A stretch of DNA of 64,000 bases from Blastomyces gilchristii SLH14081 (taxonomy: Eukaryota > Ascomycota > Eurotiomycetes > Onygenales > Ajellomycetaceae): positions 427,520-491,519 of the forward strand of contig NW_003101664.1 in assembly GCF_000003855.2 (NCBI RefSeq). Reading direction: 5' to 3'. The position numbers and the translations under genes were made by a program. The notes below the pieces were generated by a model. The model ran no database searches. It was given only the letters and a program-made list of their open reading frames with translations, and was not told where the DNA came from. This document shows, piece after piece, positions 47,051 to 60,214 of the stretch. How positions within the stretch are numbered: position 1 is the stretch's first letter; each line of letters begins with the position of its first letter.

Positions 47051-47308
47051 TGTAAGAATAAGTACTCACAGATGATTATTCAGGTGTTTACAGCTTGGCA
47101 TGATATATACTATTAACTACTAGAAGTATTCACAGTAGAAAGATAAAATGTAGAGATTAAATGTATAATAGTATTCAAGCTGAGTTATGAATAGTATTTG
47201 TGAACTCCAGTCTATATAGTTGTGTGTAGCCAAGGGCCGCTAGCCCTATTGATTATGTGAGAGATAGGAATAGAGGTAAAGAATCTGTGAGAAGCGGGAT
47301 TTCTTACA
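47051..47308 (-). repeat. Gypsy-B copy 2 5' LTR
   Basis: 258 bp. It keeps AAGGGCCGCTAGCCC and GAAGCGGGATTTCTTACA, among the least mutated LTR segments of the family. Confidence 0.92.
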
Positions 47309-47313
47309 ATGAT

Positions 47314-48215
47314 TCTTTCATGAGATTATGAAAGAATAATAATTGCAGTTTCAAATGAAATATCTGATACTATTTAATATCTCAGATCAGTAGAACTCTT
47401 GAGAGATTATTCAGTATAATTATTCATGATCTGAGTAATCAGTTATATACAAATTATGTATCTCTTATATTATCTGAGTGTGTAAGAGTTTAAAGTGAAG
47501 AACTTAATATCATTTACAGAACTGCAGAGTATTATTATTATTAATTGAGCATTCTGAGATGTCAGTTCTTATACATAGTTCTGAGAGAAATCAGAGTGTT
47601 TCTTGATATACTGCTTCAGTGAGTACTTGAAGAAGTTCATCAGTTTGAGCTGTTACATATTATAATTCATTCAGTGTAGGTTTGAGAGAAGTTGAGATAT
47701 TAATATTAATATCAGTATCAGTGTTAGTGGCAGTTCAGAGAGAAGATGTTCTAATTAAAGAAGTATGTATAGTGTTATAAGTTGTTTCATCTTGATTAAC
47801 TAATATCTTCAGATCTAGAAGCTAATATTCTCAGTTCATTCAATGAGTGTCTGTTACATTGAAAGGTATATCTTACTCTCATTATAAAAGAGCATCTATC
47901 ATCAAGTTCTGACTACTGAGATAGTAGTATATTATAAAATAAAAGTAGCTTAAGAACTCAGATCATTGTATCTGTCATTCAGTGAGTTTATAGATAGTTA
48001 TAAAGTACTTGAGATTCTTATAATCTGTGATTATCTCAAATTTGAAGACACTTCAGAGTTAAGAGTCTCATTCTTGTAGACAGTATACAATTGTAAGAAG
48101 TTTCTTATCATAGATCTCATAGTTGCATTCAGCAGAACTCAGTTTCTTAGACATGAAAGCATATAATTATAAGACATTATTATTATTATATTGCAATATA
48201 GCTCTCTCTATAATA
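47314..48215 (-). mobile_element. Gypsy-C copy 2, middle piece (RNase H to integrase)
   Basis: The minus strand matches about 57,930-58,800 of the complete Gypsy-C, including the RNase H-type block after ...[19 protein letters not shown] near 48,090-48,180 and the integrase N-terminal region. It is bounded on the left by the TSD of Gypsy-B copy 2 and on the right by the copia LTR. Confidence 0.82.
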
Positions 48216-48325
48216 TGTAGAATAGTTGAAGGTTGTATTGATAGATCTATCTACAAGAACATAATATAGTGATGAGTCATGTGATCTGGTGGAATTGCTA
48301 ACCGCAACAGCTGTAACAGTCAACA
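48216..48325 (-). repeat. Copia 3' LTR
   Basis: 110 bp. It carries GAATTGCTAACCGCAAC where the other LTR has GGATCGCTAACCGCAAC, and CAGCTGTAACAGT versus CGGCTGTAACGGT: G-to-A and C-to-T differences. Confidence 0.92.
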
Positions 48326-51300
48326 CCCCCTCTCAAGATAACAAGAATCACATACAAAAACACTCAAATCATCAAGATAGTCTGTCAAAACCAAATACAA
48401 ATGTAAAATTAAACATTCTCAACTTTTACATCTGTAAGACCTAGCAAAATCATGAATTGTGCAAATATCACAGTGTCTAGAGATTTAGTGAGTTCATTCA
48501 CTATCATCTGAGTAGTGAGAATATATTCTAAATCAATAATCCTCTGATTCAACTGTCAACATGAAAAATGAAAATGTGTGTCAATGTGCTTGTTTTAAGC
48601 TGTAATGACTGCCATCTTTGTGAGATCTATGACACTCTTATTATCAGTGAGAATCTGTATTGAAGATGTAGTGATGAAGTTAAGCTCAATCATGAGGTTT
48701 CAGATTCATGTTGCTTTGTGAACCACCTCACTAAGAGCCACATATTCAGTCTCATTGAAACTTAGAAATATACAAGATTGCTTCACTGAATGTCATGAAA
48801 TTAAGCTATCTGTGAGCTTAAAAATGTAGCTGAATATTGATTTCCTATCATTATTCAAGAGACTGACTCAATCAGAATCTGAGTAGCTGAAGAGCAGGTA
48901 GAAATCATCAGAAAAATTGAGAAGAATGAAAAGATCAGTAGAAACAGTCCTCTTATACAGGCCATGTCTGTAGAAAATGCTCAGATTCATGATTCTCTTC
49001 AAATAATGTATAATGTGTAATAGAGTCTTTCAATATTAAGATGTTGAATCAACATTCTGTTGAGCAAGTAGTAAGACAGTATAAGTGATATCAGAACATG
49101 TTTTAACTGCAAGATATTACAAGCAACTCACATCATGTTGATATCACTGAATTGTGAAATCAGTCTCTTTCTCAGATATAAAAGAATCATCAATACAGAA
49201 TTCATTCTTCATTGATATTCTGACAACAGCTGTATTATCAAGATAGAAATCTTTAACAAGATATTTGATGTATTGACAATGTGTTAAATCAATTTCTTTG
49301 TCTAAACAGTTGACTTTCATACTCAAATACTTAATTGACTGATGTAGATTCTTGACTTTCAATTTCTCACTGAGTATACTCACTAGTCAATCAACATTCT
49401 CAGAAACTTCAGATATGATGTTAAGATCATCAATGTAGATTGTTATATAGAGATGATATCTGAATGTATGATATCAGAGTGCTGAATCATAGATGTTGAC
49501 TGTAAATTCAAGATCACTCAACAGAGCTGTTAAGTAATCATATCAGATCTTAGCTGCAGGGTTCAGACTGTATAGACTACTCTCAATCATGCAGACAAGT
49601 GTTTTCAGTGAACCTGTCTCAAAGCTGATAAGTTGTCTTATATAGATCTTCTTAGTAAGACATTCATGAAGATATATCATCACTATATTTACTTGACAGA
49701 GTGTTCAACTGTGTAGTACTGCTATTGCAAAAAGAATATGATTGACAGTATCAGTGATGACAGAAGTGTAGATCTCTTCTCTAGAATTCTTCTTAAGTCA
49801 GTTATTATAAATCACTCAATGTGATTTTCTAAGAATATCATCAGAATCAGTATTCAGATCCACAGGTCTATCTTTCTCAAGAAACACTTAACAGTCTGAA
49901 GTAATCAGTTCATTTCTCAGAATATCAGATCTAGAGATTAAACTTCATGTATTGCATCTCTTCAGGTCAGTAATCTTGTATTGCATGAACTTCTTTCAAT
50001 AATCTTCTATTCTCTTTGGCTAAGATGTGGCATTCTTGTAGAACTTCAGAAGGTTACCTGTAACAGAGCTTGAAGTGTAAGTAGCCAGCGATTTTGCGGG
50101 CTGCAATCATGTGAAATTCAGATTATCAATATCAGAAGCATCTTCATCATCAATCAGATAAATATCAGGTTTCAGTTCATTAGCATTATTAATGAGTGTC
50201 ACAGATGTGACAATCAGTTTCAATTTTTCAGCAATTGAGAATCTCACATCACTACTGACAATAATCTTGTCAGATTCAGAATGCTATAGACAATATATCA
50301 ATGTGTCACTGAATTCAATGATGTGATAGAAATCAGCACATGAAGAGAGCTTATTCACAGGCTTCTGAGATTCATGTAAGTGAACAAAAACCTCTGCATT
50401 CAATCAGTGAAAATGTCTCATATTCAGCAGGGTATTTGTAAGTACACATCAAGAAATCTTATATAAACTTGGAATCACAGAAGTCTCTGTGATAGAGAGT
50501 CAAAATTTTGAGTTATAAAGAACTGTAGATATAAGAGTATTATTAATTATTACAATCACTGTCTCTAGAACATCTGCTCAGAACTTCTTAGAGAGATTAT
50601 CTTTCAAAAGAGCAGCTCTAATCTGTCTCATAATAGTGTGAATCTCATGTTCAGAAACATCATCCTGGTGTGGCAAATGTGATGCCATTGATTTCCATTT
50701 GATATCATATGAATCCATGACTGTGTGTATACATGTGGACTGAAAAACATCATCAATATCAGTTCATAGAAAAGCAGGGACTGTATATCTGAGATTATTC
50801 ATGAATCTGAGCTACAACTCAAAGTATTGAACAGTCTCATTCTTGAACTTTAAAAAATATACTCAACAGTAGTGAGTCACATCACAGATGATAAGCATTC
50901 AGTATTTGATTCTCTGGCAGAACTCTAAGAGATGATCAGAGAGATCTTTCAATGTATATTCATCACCTGCAAGATCAATATGAATCTTCTCAATGAATTG
51001 AATAGATCTAGGCATCAGTGGTTTTAAATAATCTCATATCATATCTGTCTTAATACATTCTTCACAAAAGAACTTGGTCTTAGAATCTTTAATAGTGACT
51101 TCAGTATAGAGATCCTTGATCATAGCAATTATAGTATCAGTGTGAACATGACTGAGGTTATAATATCAATTCAAAAGAGTCTTTGATATATTTGATATCT
51201 GTGTTTTCACATCTGCAGAATCAATATTATTAACAGTAGTAACAGCAGTCACAGAAAGATCAACTTTTCAGTCAAAATCATACTCATGAGACATTATCAC

Positions 51301-51870
51301 AATATACTTGACTACCTTGTTCAGATGATTGAAATCCTCATTGAACTTCTGCTCATAAATCTTATATATGTTGTTCTGAGTAGTCTGAACTGTATGAAAA
51401 ATAACATCATTCAGAGCTCTACAAATGAAAAATGAGAGAATTATGAAAGATAATATAAATCAGAATTTCTGATCTTCAAGCTTTGCAAATGAGAGCAGGT
51501 TAACTGTAATATTAGAAATATAGTGAACATTCTGTAAGTTAACATTATTACTCTCAACCTTTAAGATGACAGTTTCAATCTTCTTGACAAACTCAGTTCT
51601 CTCAGTTGCAGAATCAACAGAGATGTTATCATTAAAAGATTTGATATTTGAGAAAGAATGAAGCTCATCTGTCATATTCAGACTTGCACATGTGTTCAAA
51701 TATCAAGATCTAGAGAATGATTTTTCAGTGACTGTGAAAGAGAAATAGAACTCAATCTTTGTAATTACTGCATTTACTGCTGATTGAGAACTCATTAAGT
51801 CATTCTTCTTCTCTTTCTTCTTATCATCATTCTTCTTGTCCATCTTCTTTTTCTCTTTATCAGAGTGTAG
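48326..51870 (-). pseudogene. Copia pol remnant: protease, integrase, RT, RNase H
   Basis: Minus strand. Protease and GAG-pre-integrase region 51,460-51,699 (CASLNMTDELHSFSNIKSF, then NVHYISNITVNLLSFAKLE; the DTGA site reads NTCA). Integrase about 50,350-51,250. A conserved stretch near 50,020-50,100 (LQPAKSLATYTSSSVTGN). Reverse transcriptase with intact YIDDL near 49,425-49,445. The FLGM-type block reads YLSMKVN near 49,310. RNase H and the C-terminus extend to about 48,420. Stops are mostly TGA at tryptophan positions. Confidence 0.85.
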
Positions 51871-53055
51871 AATGAAACATCTGTCAACAGTATATTCATG
51901 TCTTCTACATTGAGTGCACTTTCATACAGATATGCTTTTATTCTTATCTTTGTTCTTATTCTTTTTCACAGTCACAGAATTGATCTGAGACTGCTTTTTT
52001 CACTCAGTGATAATCTTCTTGAATGTACAATTGATCAGTTGCTTTATCAAATCATTAATATCAATGTTGACAATGAGTTTCTGATCAGTGAAGAAAAACT
52101 CATTCAAACATGTCTTGATAAACAGTCTTTGATAATCTTGTAAGTTGTTGAGAAAAAGATTATAATATATATTCTTCATGCTCTGACAGAGCTTCTTGTG
52201 ACAGGTAATAAGATAGTGAAAATATCTCTGAAAAGTAAGATAATCATTATTCTTAACTTATAACTTTGTCAATTTCTTGAAGATATTAACTCATTCTTCA
52301 GTCAGTGATATCATATATTCAATATTGATCTTGTCTCACAGGGCTGCAGTATTGTCAGCTTTCAAGGTTTCAATAGTGATTCAAACATTTTCAATAAGAC
52401 TTGATAGCATATGCCTATATAGAGACTTAGAACAGATCTTTCACTTCTCAGAGTTAATATAATGTGTAAAAGAGAATTCTTATTGAGTTCTTAATAGAAT
52501 GTCAGTTTTATCAATAACTTTCATATCAGTCAACATATCAACACATCAGACTTCATAATTAGAGTCATCAAATGTAGTCACTGATTTGATGTCTAGTATA
52601 TATTTGACTTTCTTCTGATATTTCTGCAACTCATTTCTCATAGTGTCTCTTTGTGCAGAGACAGGTGTGATGAGATGTTAAGTGATTTCAGTCACAGTTA
52701 TTTAATTCTGTAGCATTATCTGTATAAGATTCATAAGATTGTCTGCAGTGCAATAGATAGATTAATTCAGATCATCATTAAAAGTCAGCATTTCAGAGAT
52801 GAAGAATAGTGAAGAATTTAATGAGTTGAAATGAACAGATTCTGCAGATGAATGTTGACTCTGCTTTTCTTTATTCTGAAGTTTCTTCATTGTCTCATCA
52901 TCAAATTTCATACTCTGATGAAAACTGATCTCAGTCTTATCTTGTAAGTCAGAAGCCTTCTTGTAATGAGTGATTATTCTATTAATAAGTTGTCTAGTGA
53001 AGTGTGTGATTCTGAACCTTGAGCTGAACTCTGAAGTAACAAATGTATCACTCAT
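51866..53055 (-). pseudogene. Copia gag remnant
   Basis: Starts at ATG 53,055 (MSDTFVTSEFSSRFRITHFT), with a 97-codon open stretch to 52,762, then broken frame to a CCHC zinc knuckle at about 51,876-51,917: CTQC, then the histidine position read as tyrosine, then DRC. The knuckle binds element RNA in active copies. The region after it is Lys/Asp-rich. It runs into the protease downstream on the minus strand. Confidence 0.8.
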
Positions 53056-53290
53056 ATTGAGGTGGCTCTACTTCTTCTAGATATGTAAAAAAAAAAAAGT
53101 GATATTCTTCACAATGAAGAACATGCTTTTTCAAAAATATAAAGTATATAAATCTACTGATCAGTAGATTCAGGGAAAATAAAATATCTCTAATAAAGAG
53201 TGAGAGTCTTTTTAAAAAAGATAAACTATCTGTGTTAAAAATGTTAATGCAATGTTCTAAAGAGAAAAACATGCCATTCAGACTATAATC

Positions 53291-53400
53291 TGTAGAATAG
53301 TTGAAGGTTGTATTAATAGATCTATCTACAAGAACATAATATAGTGGTGGGTCACGTGATCTAGTGGGATCGCTAACCGCAACGGCTGTAACGGTTAACA
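53291..53400 (-). repeat. Copia 5' LTR
   Basis: 110 bp. It keeps GGTGGGTCACGTGATC and GCAACGGCTGTAACGG, so it is less mutated than the 3' LTR. Confidence 0.92.
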
Positions 53401-53405
53401 TAATA

Positions 53406-53609
53406 TAGTCAGAGAAGTTAGCTTTAATAACTATTTCATAATCAGAGTTAAATATCATTAGCAGAGAAGTATTAATGAATATTTTCTTCATCTGTATGAA
53501 TGCAGCTTCAGTGTCTGCTAATTACTGAAATACTGAGTTCTTTCTAATGAGTTCTGTAAGTGATCTCACAATATCTGAGAAGTTTTGTATAAATCACTGA
53601 TAGAAGTTA
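53406..53609 (-). mobile_element. Gypsy-C copy 2, right piece (RT/RNase H junction)
   Basis: The minus strand reads IKKIFINTSLL-type sequence (KKIFINTSLLMIFNSDYEIV), matching about 57,725-57,930 of the complete Gypsy-C. It starts at the copia TSD and stops at the LINE tail; its 5' half and 5' LTR are not in the window. Confidence 0.85.
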
Positions 53610-54528
53610 GTATTATTATTATTATTATTATTCTTTAATTATAGATGTATGCAGTCAGAGACTATAACATCTACCTGAGAACTAAAAGTTCTCACGGTTT
53701 TTTCTATATCTATAAAGTTAACTATTATACATTCATTAATTTCAGATATGCAAAATCAGAAAATTTCAGCTCAGAATATAAAAGCTGTTTACAAATTGCA
53801 GTATTTTAACATCTTCTGATACTTTGAAATCATTTGACAATATCATGATAAAAGAAAAGAGAACACAGTCTTAAAGATAGATACATTGAATAGATAGATA
53901 GAAAAGAATAGAAAGAAAAAAGTAAAGTAAATTAAAGAGAGACTGTAATAAAATAAATTATCAAAAGATAGTATATAGCTGTTTTAACAGACTATATCTG
54001 ATCAATTTCCTTCTCTTCATATTCAGATATTTCTGAATTCAGTCATTTTCTTATAGCTGCTTAAGTTTCTGATAGAAAGTCTATTAAGTATTTAATTCCT
54101 GTCTCAGTTGAGAATAAGAATCTTATATTTAATTAATTTAGATTATACTTCTCTTTCAATCTGACTCTGAGACTATTGTATAATGCACAGTGTATTACAA
54201 TATACTCAGAATTTTCATTTATATTGCAGAATAAGCATTCTATTGAATCAAATCTATTATCAAATCTTTGTATATAAGATTTGAAATAGCCATGTTCTAG
54301 TTTCAGCTGTATTATAGATGAGAATATTTTCTTTTTACATTTAATTGAACAAGACTTTCACTTGAGTTTTGTTTCAAATCTTGAATAATGTATGCTCTTC
54401 TTTTATTTCTACCAGCTTTCATTTCACTTATCTAAACAAGATTCTTTTATTTTTCTCTTTATAAAAGATCAGGACACAATTCTTTGAATAGATCTGCTTA
54501 ATTCTGAACTCTTTTTTACAGCTGAATC
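53610..54528 (-). mobile_element. LINE copy 2, 3' piece (tail, 3' UTR, C-terminal ORF2)
   Basis: Begins with a (TTA)n tail and reversed 3' UTR, then the C-terminal Cys/His region near 54,220 and RNase H downstream sequence. It stops at the GAATC TSD of Gypsy-C copy 1 and resumes at 60,215. Family identity comes from collinearity with LINE copy 1 (about 6,670-7,556). Confidence 0.9.
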
Positions 54529-54837
54529 TGTGACGGGCTGCGTCTGATCAATCATATAGACTATTCTGTTACACTCCACAGATTCCAACCACTTCATTCT
54601 TGAACACGTATGCTCTGATTCTCGGCCATTCTCAATCGCCGATCCTCGGCCGCTACGAACGCGCGTATATTCTCCCGCCCCGAAGCTCCATCATGTACAC
54701 CATCACATACATGTATAAATATCCATCTCAATCACTGATTCTTGCACTTTCTCTTTCTTTTCTTCTCTAACATTTTTATCTTTGTTATATAAGACCTATC
54801 AATATTATACTGATCTATTCAGTGTAGGTCTCTTACA
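54529..54837 (+). repeat. Gypsy-C copy 1 5' LTR
   Basis: 309 bp, TGTGACGGGC...TCTTACA. A CpG-rich core at about 54,620-54,690 (CTCGGCCATT, AATCGCCGATCCTCGGCCGC, ACGCGCG) is the most GC-rich spot in the right block. A TATAAATA box lies near 54,714. Confidence 0.95.
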
Positions 54838-55380
54838 CTATAAAAACATTCATCATCTTCTTATTAGAAAACAATTATTCATGCATTGTCTTCTTATCAG
54901 AAACAATTATTCATCAAGAGATATCTGAATACATAACAATGCATAAGAAATAGAGAAACAGTTAAACAAACACTGAGTTCTCAGATAAAAGCTGCTCATC
55001 AGTCACTCTGACTCTGTAATAAGATTCTATAAAGAGAATATCAGTGAAAGACTCAAGAGTTCTGACACTCAGATATATAAGATATTCATATAATTACACT
55101 TCTTTAAATTTCACAGATATCACACATCTGATAAACAATATAATCATATCTAATGATAATATGAGAGAATCTCTGAACATGAGCATAGACACAGTGTCAC
55201 AGTGGCTCTGAGCAATGTTGAAACTACAATAATAATAAATAGCTGATATGCATATAACTCAACAATATCAATATAAAGAGATTTAATAACTAACTCATAT
55301 AATTTCAACATCTACAGAATTAAATACAAAAGCACTGAAAGAATGCTTAGATACTTCTGTATATTTTAATACTTTTAATC
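54838..55380 (+). other. Gypsy-C leader between 5' LTR and gag
   Basis: No ORF of note. The bases after the LTR should hold the primer-binding site (CTATAAAAAC...), but they do not match a tRNA that I can name. The region is AT-rich with short direct repeats around ACAATTATTCAT (54,870 and 54,900). Confidence 0.45.
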
Positions 55381-56250
55381 TCACTCTCTACTCATCATGA
55401 AGAATGGAAATGCTCATGAAACTGAGTATAGATGAAGATGTCATCAGTTCATTAACTAATTAAGATTGATATATCAATGAATAATTAAAAGATCACATGA
55501 AACAGAAGTTTCATTCATGAATAAAAGCATGTAAATCAGTATTGTGAATATCTGATAATATTATAAAACATCTTAATATTCTGTTCTGAGACACTGTTAT
55601 ACAACAGAAAGTATTAGATTGACTACAGAGTGTCTGACAGAGAAATATTTCTCTTACAATATTTATCTCTAACTTCAACATCAAGATTCTAGAAGCAGGT
55701 GATTAATCTTGAGAGAATTGAATAAAGATTAGTATGCTTAAGAAGACATTAACTTTTGAACTCTTACAAGTTCTTATAAGTACAGACAAAGACCAGACTT
55801 ATAAAGACTTCTGCACACAGCTTCAGATAATGAATGATTATCTTACTAAGCTCAAGAATATACAGAACAGTGATAGAAGATGTTATATCTCAGTGACTCA
55901 TACACCTGCACTGAGGAATAACAATGATGCAGATGCTATGAATTGAGTAGACTTGAATATCTACACACAAGTAAGAGTCTCTGTCATTCAGACAGACTTT
56001 TAAGTCTCTGAGATCACTTCTGAAGAAGTTGCTGATTAATATTAATATGAAGTGTGTATTAACTGTAATCAATCAGAACACATTGCTTTCAACTGCAAAT
56101 TAACCTATATATCTTTATACTTAAGAGAAAGATCAGCATCTTCTCATTCAAAGAATGAATCAGTGTCTGTCTGTGTCAATTATATTACATTAAAGAAAGA
56201 TTCAGAAGATAACTATAAGAATGTCTCAGTGAAACAGGAAAAAGATTAGC
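55380..56250 (+). pseudogene. Gypsy-C copy 1 gag remnant
   Basis: Capsid-like helical sequence with a 70-codon open stretch 55,734-55,946 (MLKKTLTFELLQVLISTDKD), then a CCHC zinc knuckle at 56,055-56,096 (CINCNQSEHIAFNC, CX2CX4HX4C intact). The knuckle frame stays open to 56,249. Upstream stops at 55,470-55,730 break the frame. The intact knuckle is unusual among the gag remnants here. Confidence 0.78.
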
Positions 56251-56334
56251 TTCTATTCAAATTCATAAACAGAAGCTTGAAGAGATCAGATAATAATAAT
56301 TTAAAGAGAAGATAACAATAAATGTAATTCTTAT

Positions 56335-59300
56335 ATCTACTGTGATTGATAACATGTATAATATGAAAGTTATGATAGATAGCAGTCTATGTTACTATGC
56401 AATGATAAAATTTTCAGTTGTAAGACATTATAATCTTCAGTGTATTTCTTTATCAAAACCTCAACTTCTCACAGAATTTGATGATTCAAAAGACATTTAT
56501 ATCTGTTACATGATGAAGCTGATCATAGATGTAAGAGAACATTAACATGAAGATGTCTATGCATATGAAGTTGATAATCTTGATTATAATCTTATATTAG
56601 AACTTGTCTGACTATCTGAACAAGACATCTTATTGAACACTTGAAACAGAAGCTTGATATTCTCTAATAATGATAGAATTCATGAAGATGACATTTATAA
56701 GACTATTAATCTGACACAGATCTCTGTCAATATCTATGAAATGCTCAGAAAAAGAAGTTGCTGAAAGAATCACTGATAGCAGAATTATATATCAATCTAT
56801 TTCATCAGTCTGACTGATATCAAAAAGACTCTAGAAAAATTATCTCATATTATAATAACAGATTCTTGTATGAAACTCTCTTAATAATATCATGAATATC
56901 TAGATATCTTCTGATAAGATAATATTATAAACATACTTCTCTTACAAGATTCTGAAGTGAATCACAGTATTAAGTTAGAGAAAAAGAATGATAAGAATTC
57001 TGAACTATCATGAGACTCTCTTTATAATATATCTCAAGATATACTTCTTCTTCTTTAAAAGACACTCAATAATCTGTTGAATAAAGAATTTATACATATT
57101 AGCAACTCTTTCATCACAGTCTCTATTCTCTTTGCAAAGAAACCAGATAAAGAACTTTGATTCTGTATGAACTACTGAGATCTGAACAGATTGACAAAGA
57201 AAGATTGATATCTCTTATCTCTCATCAATAAAATCCTAGCATAGATCAGATAAGCTCAATAGTTTATAAAACTAGATATTATTACTGTGTTTCATAAGAT
57301 TTATATCACTGAAGAAGATGAATGGCTTACAGCATTCTGAACACATTATAACCTTTTTAAATGAATAGTCACACTCTTTAAACTGACTAACACTCTCAGT
57401 ATATTTCAGAAGTATATCAACTGAGTACTCTGAGATTTTCTTAATAAGTTTGTATCTACTTATCTAGATGACATTCTCATCTTCACTGATGAATTCAGAA
57501 AAGAATATCAAGAGTATGTATAAAAGATATTACAACAGCTACAAGAAGCAGAACTACTGATAGATATTGATAAGTATAATTTTAAAGTCAAGAGTATCAA
57601 GTATCTGGGTTTTATTATAGAAGCTGATAAGAGAATTCAAATGAATTCTGAGAAAGTCTCTGTCATTCTTGAATGAAAAGCTTCATATACTGTGAAAGAT
57701 ATATAAAGCTTCATCAGATTTACTAACTTCTATCAGCAATTTATATAAAACTTCTCAGATATTATGAGATCACTTACAGATCTCACTAAGAAAGACTCAG
57801 TATTTCAATAATCAGTGAATACTGAAGCTGTATTTACACAGATAAAGAAGATGTTCATTAATACTTCTTTACTGATAATATTTAATTCTGATTATGAGAC
57901 AGTTATTGAAGCTGATTTCTCTGACTATGTGATAGAAGAAGTGATATTGTAATATAATAATGAAAATGTTCTACAATTATGTGTCTTTATATCTAAGAAA
58001 CCGAGTCTCACTGAATGCAATTATGAGATCTATGATAAGAAACTTTTCATAATCATACACTGTTTAGAAGAATAAGACTCTGAACTCTGAAGTATCTCTG
58101 AATTTGAGATAGTCACAGATTATAAGAATTTTAAATACTTTATAACTATCTGTGAACTCACTGAATAATAGATATGATAATCTGAGTTCTTAAGCTGCTT
58201 TTATTTTATAATACACTACTATTCTGATAGTCAGAACTCAATGATAGATGCTCTCTTATAATAAGAGTAAGATATATTATCTAATATAACAGATACTTAC
58301 TGAATGAACTGAGAGCACTGACTCTTAAATCTGAAGATACTAGTTGATCAAGATGAAACAGTTTATAACACTATACATGCTTCTTCAGTTAGAACTGTCA
58401 TTGATATCTTCACTTTCTCTACACTGAATAAACTGTGATATACAGCAGCTCAGATAAATGAACTTCTTCAGACTCTCACTGAAGTAGTATATTAAGAAGT
58501 ACTCTGATTTTCTTCAGAACTATGTATAAGAACTGATATCTCAGAATATTCAATCAATGATAATAACACTCTACAATTCTGTAAAAATACTGAGTCTCTC
58601 ACTTCAAATTCTTACACACTCAGATAATGCAAGAGATGCATGATTCATATATAACTAATTATTCAGGCTATGAATAACTATATAGAATGATCTTCTGAGA
58701 GTTCTACTGACCTGAGATATTAAACAGTATCAGACACTTCATTTGAAACTGCAATCACTGTTCTTCTATTATTTTATAAAAGAACTGTAGAAAAGATCTA
58801 TTGAAATCACTTAATATTTCTGATAGAATCTGATAAGATGTAGTAATTGACTTCACTATCAATCTATCTGAGAGTAAGAGTTGTAGAAACATTCTGATCA
58901 TTGTGAATTAACTGAGCAAAGATATAATATTAAAATCTTGTAATAAGATGAATACTGAATAAGTCACTGAAGCTTTTCTACAGAGCTTATTCTATTAAAT
59001 GCACAGATTACTGAGATCTATAGTATCAGATCAGAGCTGTCAATTCATGAATACTCTCTGAACAAGAATCTGTCAAGTTCTCAAGATTACACACTGTCTA
59101 TCAACTATCTATCACTCTGAGACTGATAATGCATTAGAACAGATAATTCAGACTGTGAAGAATTATCTCTATAAGTTCTGTAATTACTTATAAGATAATT
59201 AACATGATCTTCTTCTACACACAGAGATTGCTATTAATGATTAAGATGCTGTTTTAATAGATATAAGCTCATTCTTTCTTACACATGAATATCATATAAA

Positions 59301-59890
59301 AGTGTTGAATCTTCTAGAGATTACACAGTTCACACTGAACCTCTGCAGTCTGATTCAGATCACTGATAATATAGTAATGAAACTCTGAGATGTCTGTGAT
59401 TGAGCAGAGGCCTTCATAACAACTGTAAAACAAGATCAAGAGAACTAAATCAATGTTCACTGAGACTTCACTGAACAATATAAGATAGAAGATCTAATAT
59501 GATTGAATCTTAAGAATATACAAATCACATATTCATCTCATACACTAGATTACTATTATACTAAGTATAAAGTGATAGAAGTTCTAGATAGTCATAACTA
59601 CTGTCTTAACACATTATCAGAAATTCATAATGTATTTTATACAAGCTTGCTCTGCTGTGCTACTATTAATCTGTTCTCTTCTCAACTGACTTCTGACTGA
59701 CAGTCACCAGGCATCATAGAAGAAGATAATAAGCTTGAGTGAGAGATTGAGAATATTCTTGATAAAAGACTCTGTGATCATAACTGATAATATCTTGTGA
59801 AATGAGTCAACTATAATTAATTGACCTGAACTTCAAGTTTCATGTTATCTGAAACAGCAGCTCTTGACTGATGAGAACTGCTTCTGAGAG
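56335..59890 (+). pseudogene. Gypsy-C copy 1 pol remnant: protease, RT, RNase H, integrase, chromodomain
   Basis: Protease near 56,366 (KVMIDSSLCYYAM, DSS at the DSG/DTG site). Reverse transcriptase 57,100-57,700, with VSILFAKKPDKEL, KLDIITVFHKIYITEEDE and intact YLDD at 57,461-57,472. The connection region has FINTSLLIIFNSDYE near 57,865. RNase H follows to about 58,280. Integrase about 58,600-59,300. The C-terminal segment 59,503-59,700 is open. The chromodomain is at about 59,710-59,850 (PGIIEEDNKLE, EIENILDKRL, QYLVK separated by TGA codons). Chromodomain placement at the extreme C-terminus is that of chromoviruses. Catalytic RT residues are intact, but the frame has many stops. Confidence 0.88.
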
Positions 59891-59900
59891 AGAGGGCTAA

Positions 59901-60209
59901 TGTGGCGGGCTGCACCTGATCAATCATATAGACTATTTCATTACACTTCACAGATTTCAATCACTTCATTCTCAAATGTGTACACTCTGATTCTCAGTCA
60001 TTCTCAATCACTGATTCTCAGCTGCTATGAACACACGTATATTCTCCCGCCCCGAAGCTCCACCGCGTATGCCACCACATACATGTATAAATATTCACCT
60101 CAATCACTGATTTTCGCACTTTCTCTTTCTTTCCTTCTCTAATGTTTTTATCTTTGTTATATAAGACCTATCAATATTATACTGATCTATTCGGCGTAGG
60201 CCTCTTACA
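59901..60209 (+). repeat. Gypsy-C copy 1 3' LTR
   Basis: 309 bp, gap-free with the 5' LTR. It retains CCGCCCCGAAGCTCC and CACCGCG but has lost the CGGCC tracts. The two LTRs have been hit at different positions, so neither is simply the parent of the other. Confidence 0.95.
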
Positions 60210-60214
60210 GAATC

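Larger units (their letters stand above)
40060..47308 (-). mobile_element. Complete chromovirus Gypsy-B, copy 2
   Basis: 7,249 bp, 258-bp LTRs at 40,060-40,317 and 47,051-47,308, with an exact TSD ATGAT (40,055-40,059 and 47,309-47,313). It sits inside Gypsy-C copy 2; the flanks at 40,059 and 47,314 are contiguous in the complete Gypsy-C. Coding on the minus strand, right to left: gag, pol, chromodomain, extra ORF. It is slightly less mutated than copy 1 and keeps the gag ATG. All frames contain stops. Confidence 0.95.
48216..53400 (-). mobile_element. Complete Ty1/copia LTR retrotransposon
   Basis: 5,185 bp with two 110-bp LTRs (48,216-48,325 and 53,291-53,400; TGTAGAATAG...TAACA type) and an exact TSD TAATA (48,211-48,215 and 53,401-53,405). 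A purine-rich tract sits next to the 3' LTR (CCCCCTCTCAA at 48,326 on the plus strand). On the minus strand the order is gag, protease, integrase, reverse transcriptase, RNase H: the copia order. It is inserted in Gypsy-C copy 2. It has fewer stops than its neighbours and may be the younger insertion. Confidence 0.95.
54529..60209 (+). mobile_element. Complete chromovirus Gypsy-C, copy 1
   Basis: 5,681 bp, two 309-bp LTRs, exact TSD GAATC (54,524-54,528 and 60,210-60,214), inserted in LINE copy 2. Plus strand: gag with CCHC knuckle, protease, RT with intact YLDD, RNase H, integrase and a C-terminal chromodomain that ends just before the 3' LTR, so there is no extra ORF. Its LTRs keep long GC-rich tracts; the internal region carries many TGA and TAA stops. 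Confidence 0.96.

Noticed and set aside
59900..60142. 80-codon ORF in the Gypsy-C 3' LTR
   Set aside because: It lies in the LTR, is not conserved in the partner LTR, and shows no domain.
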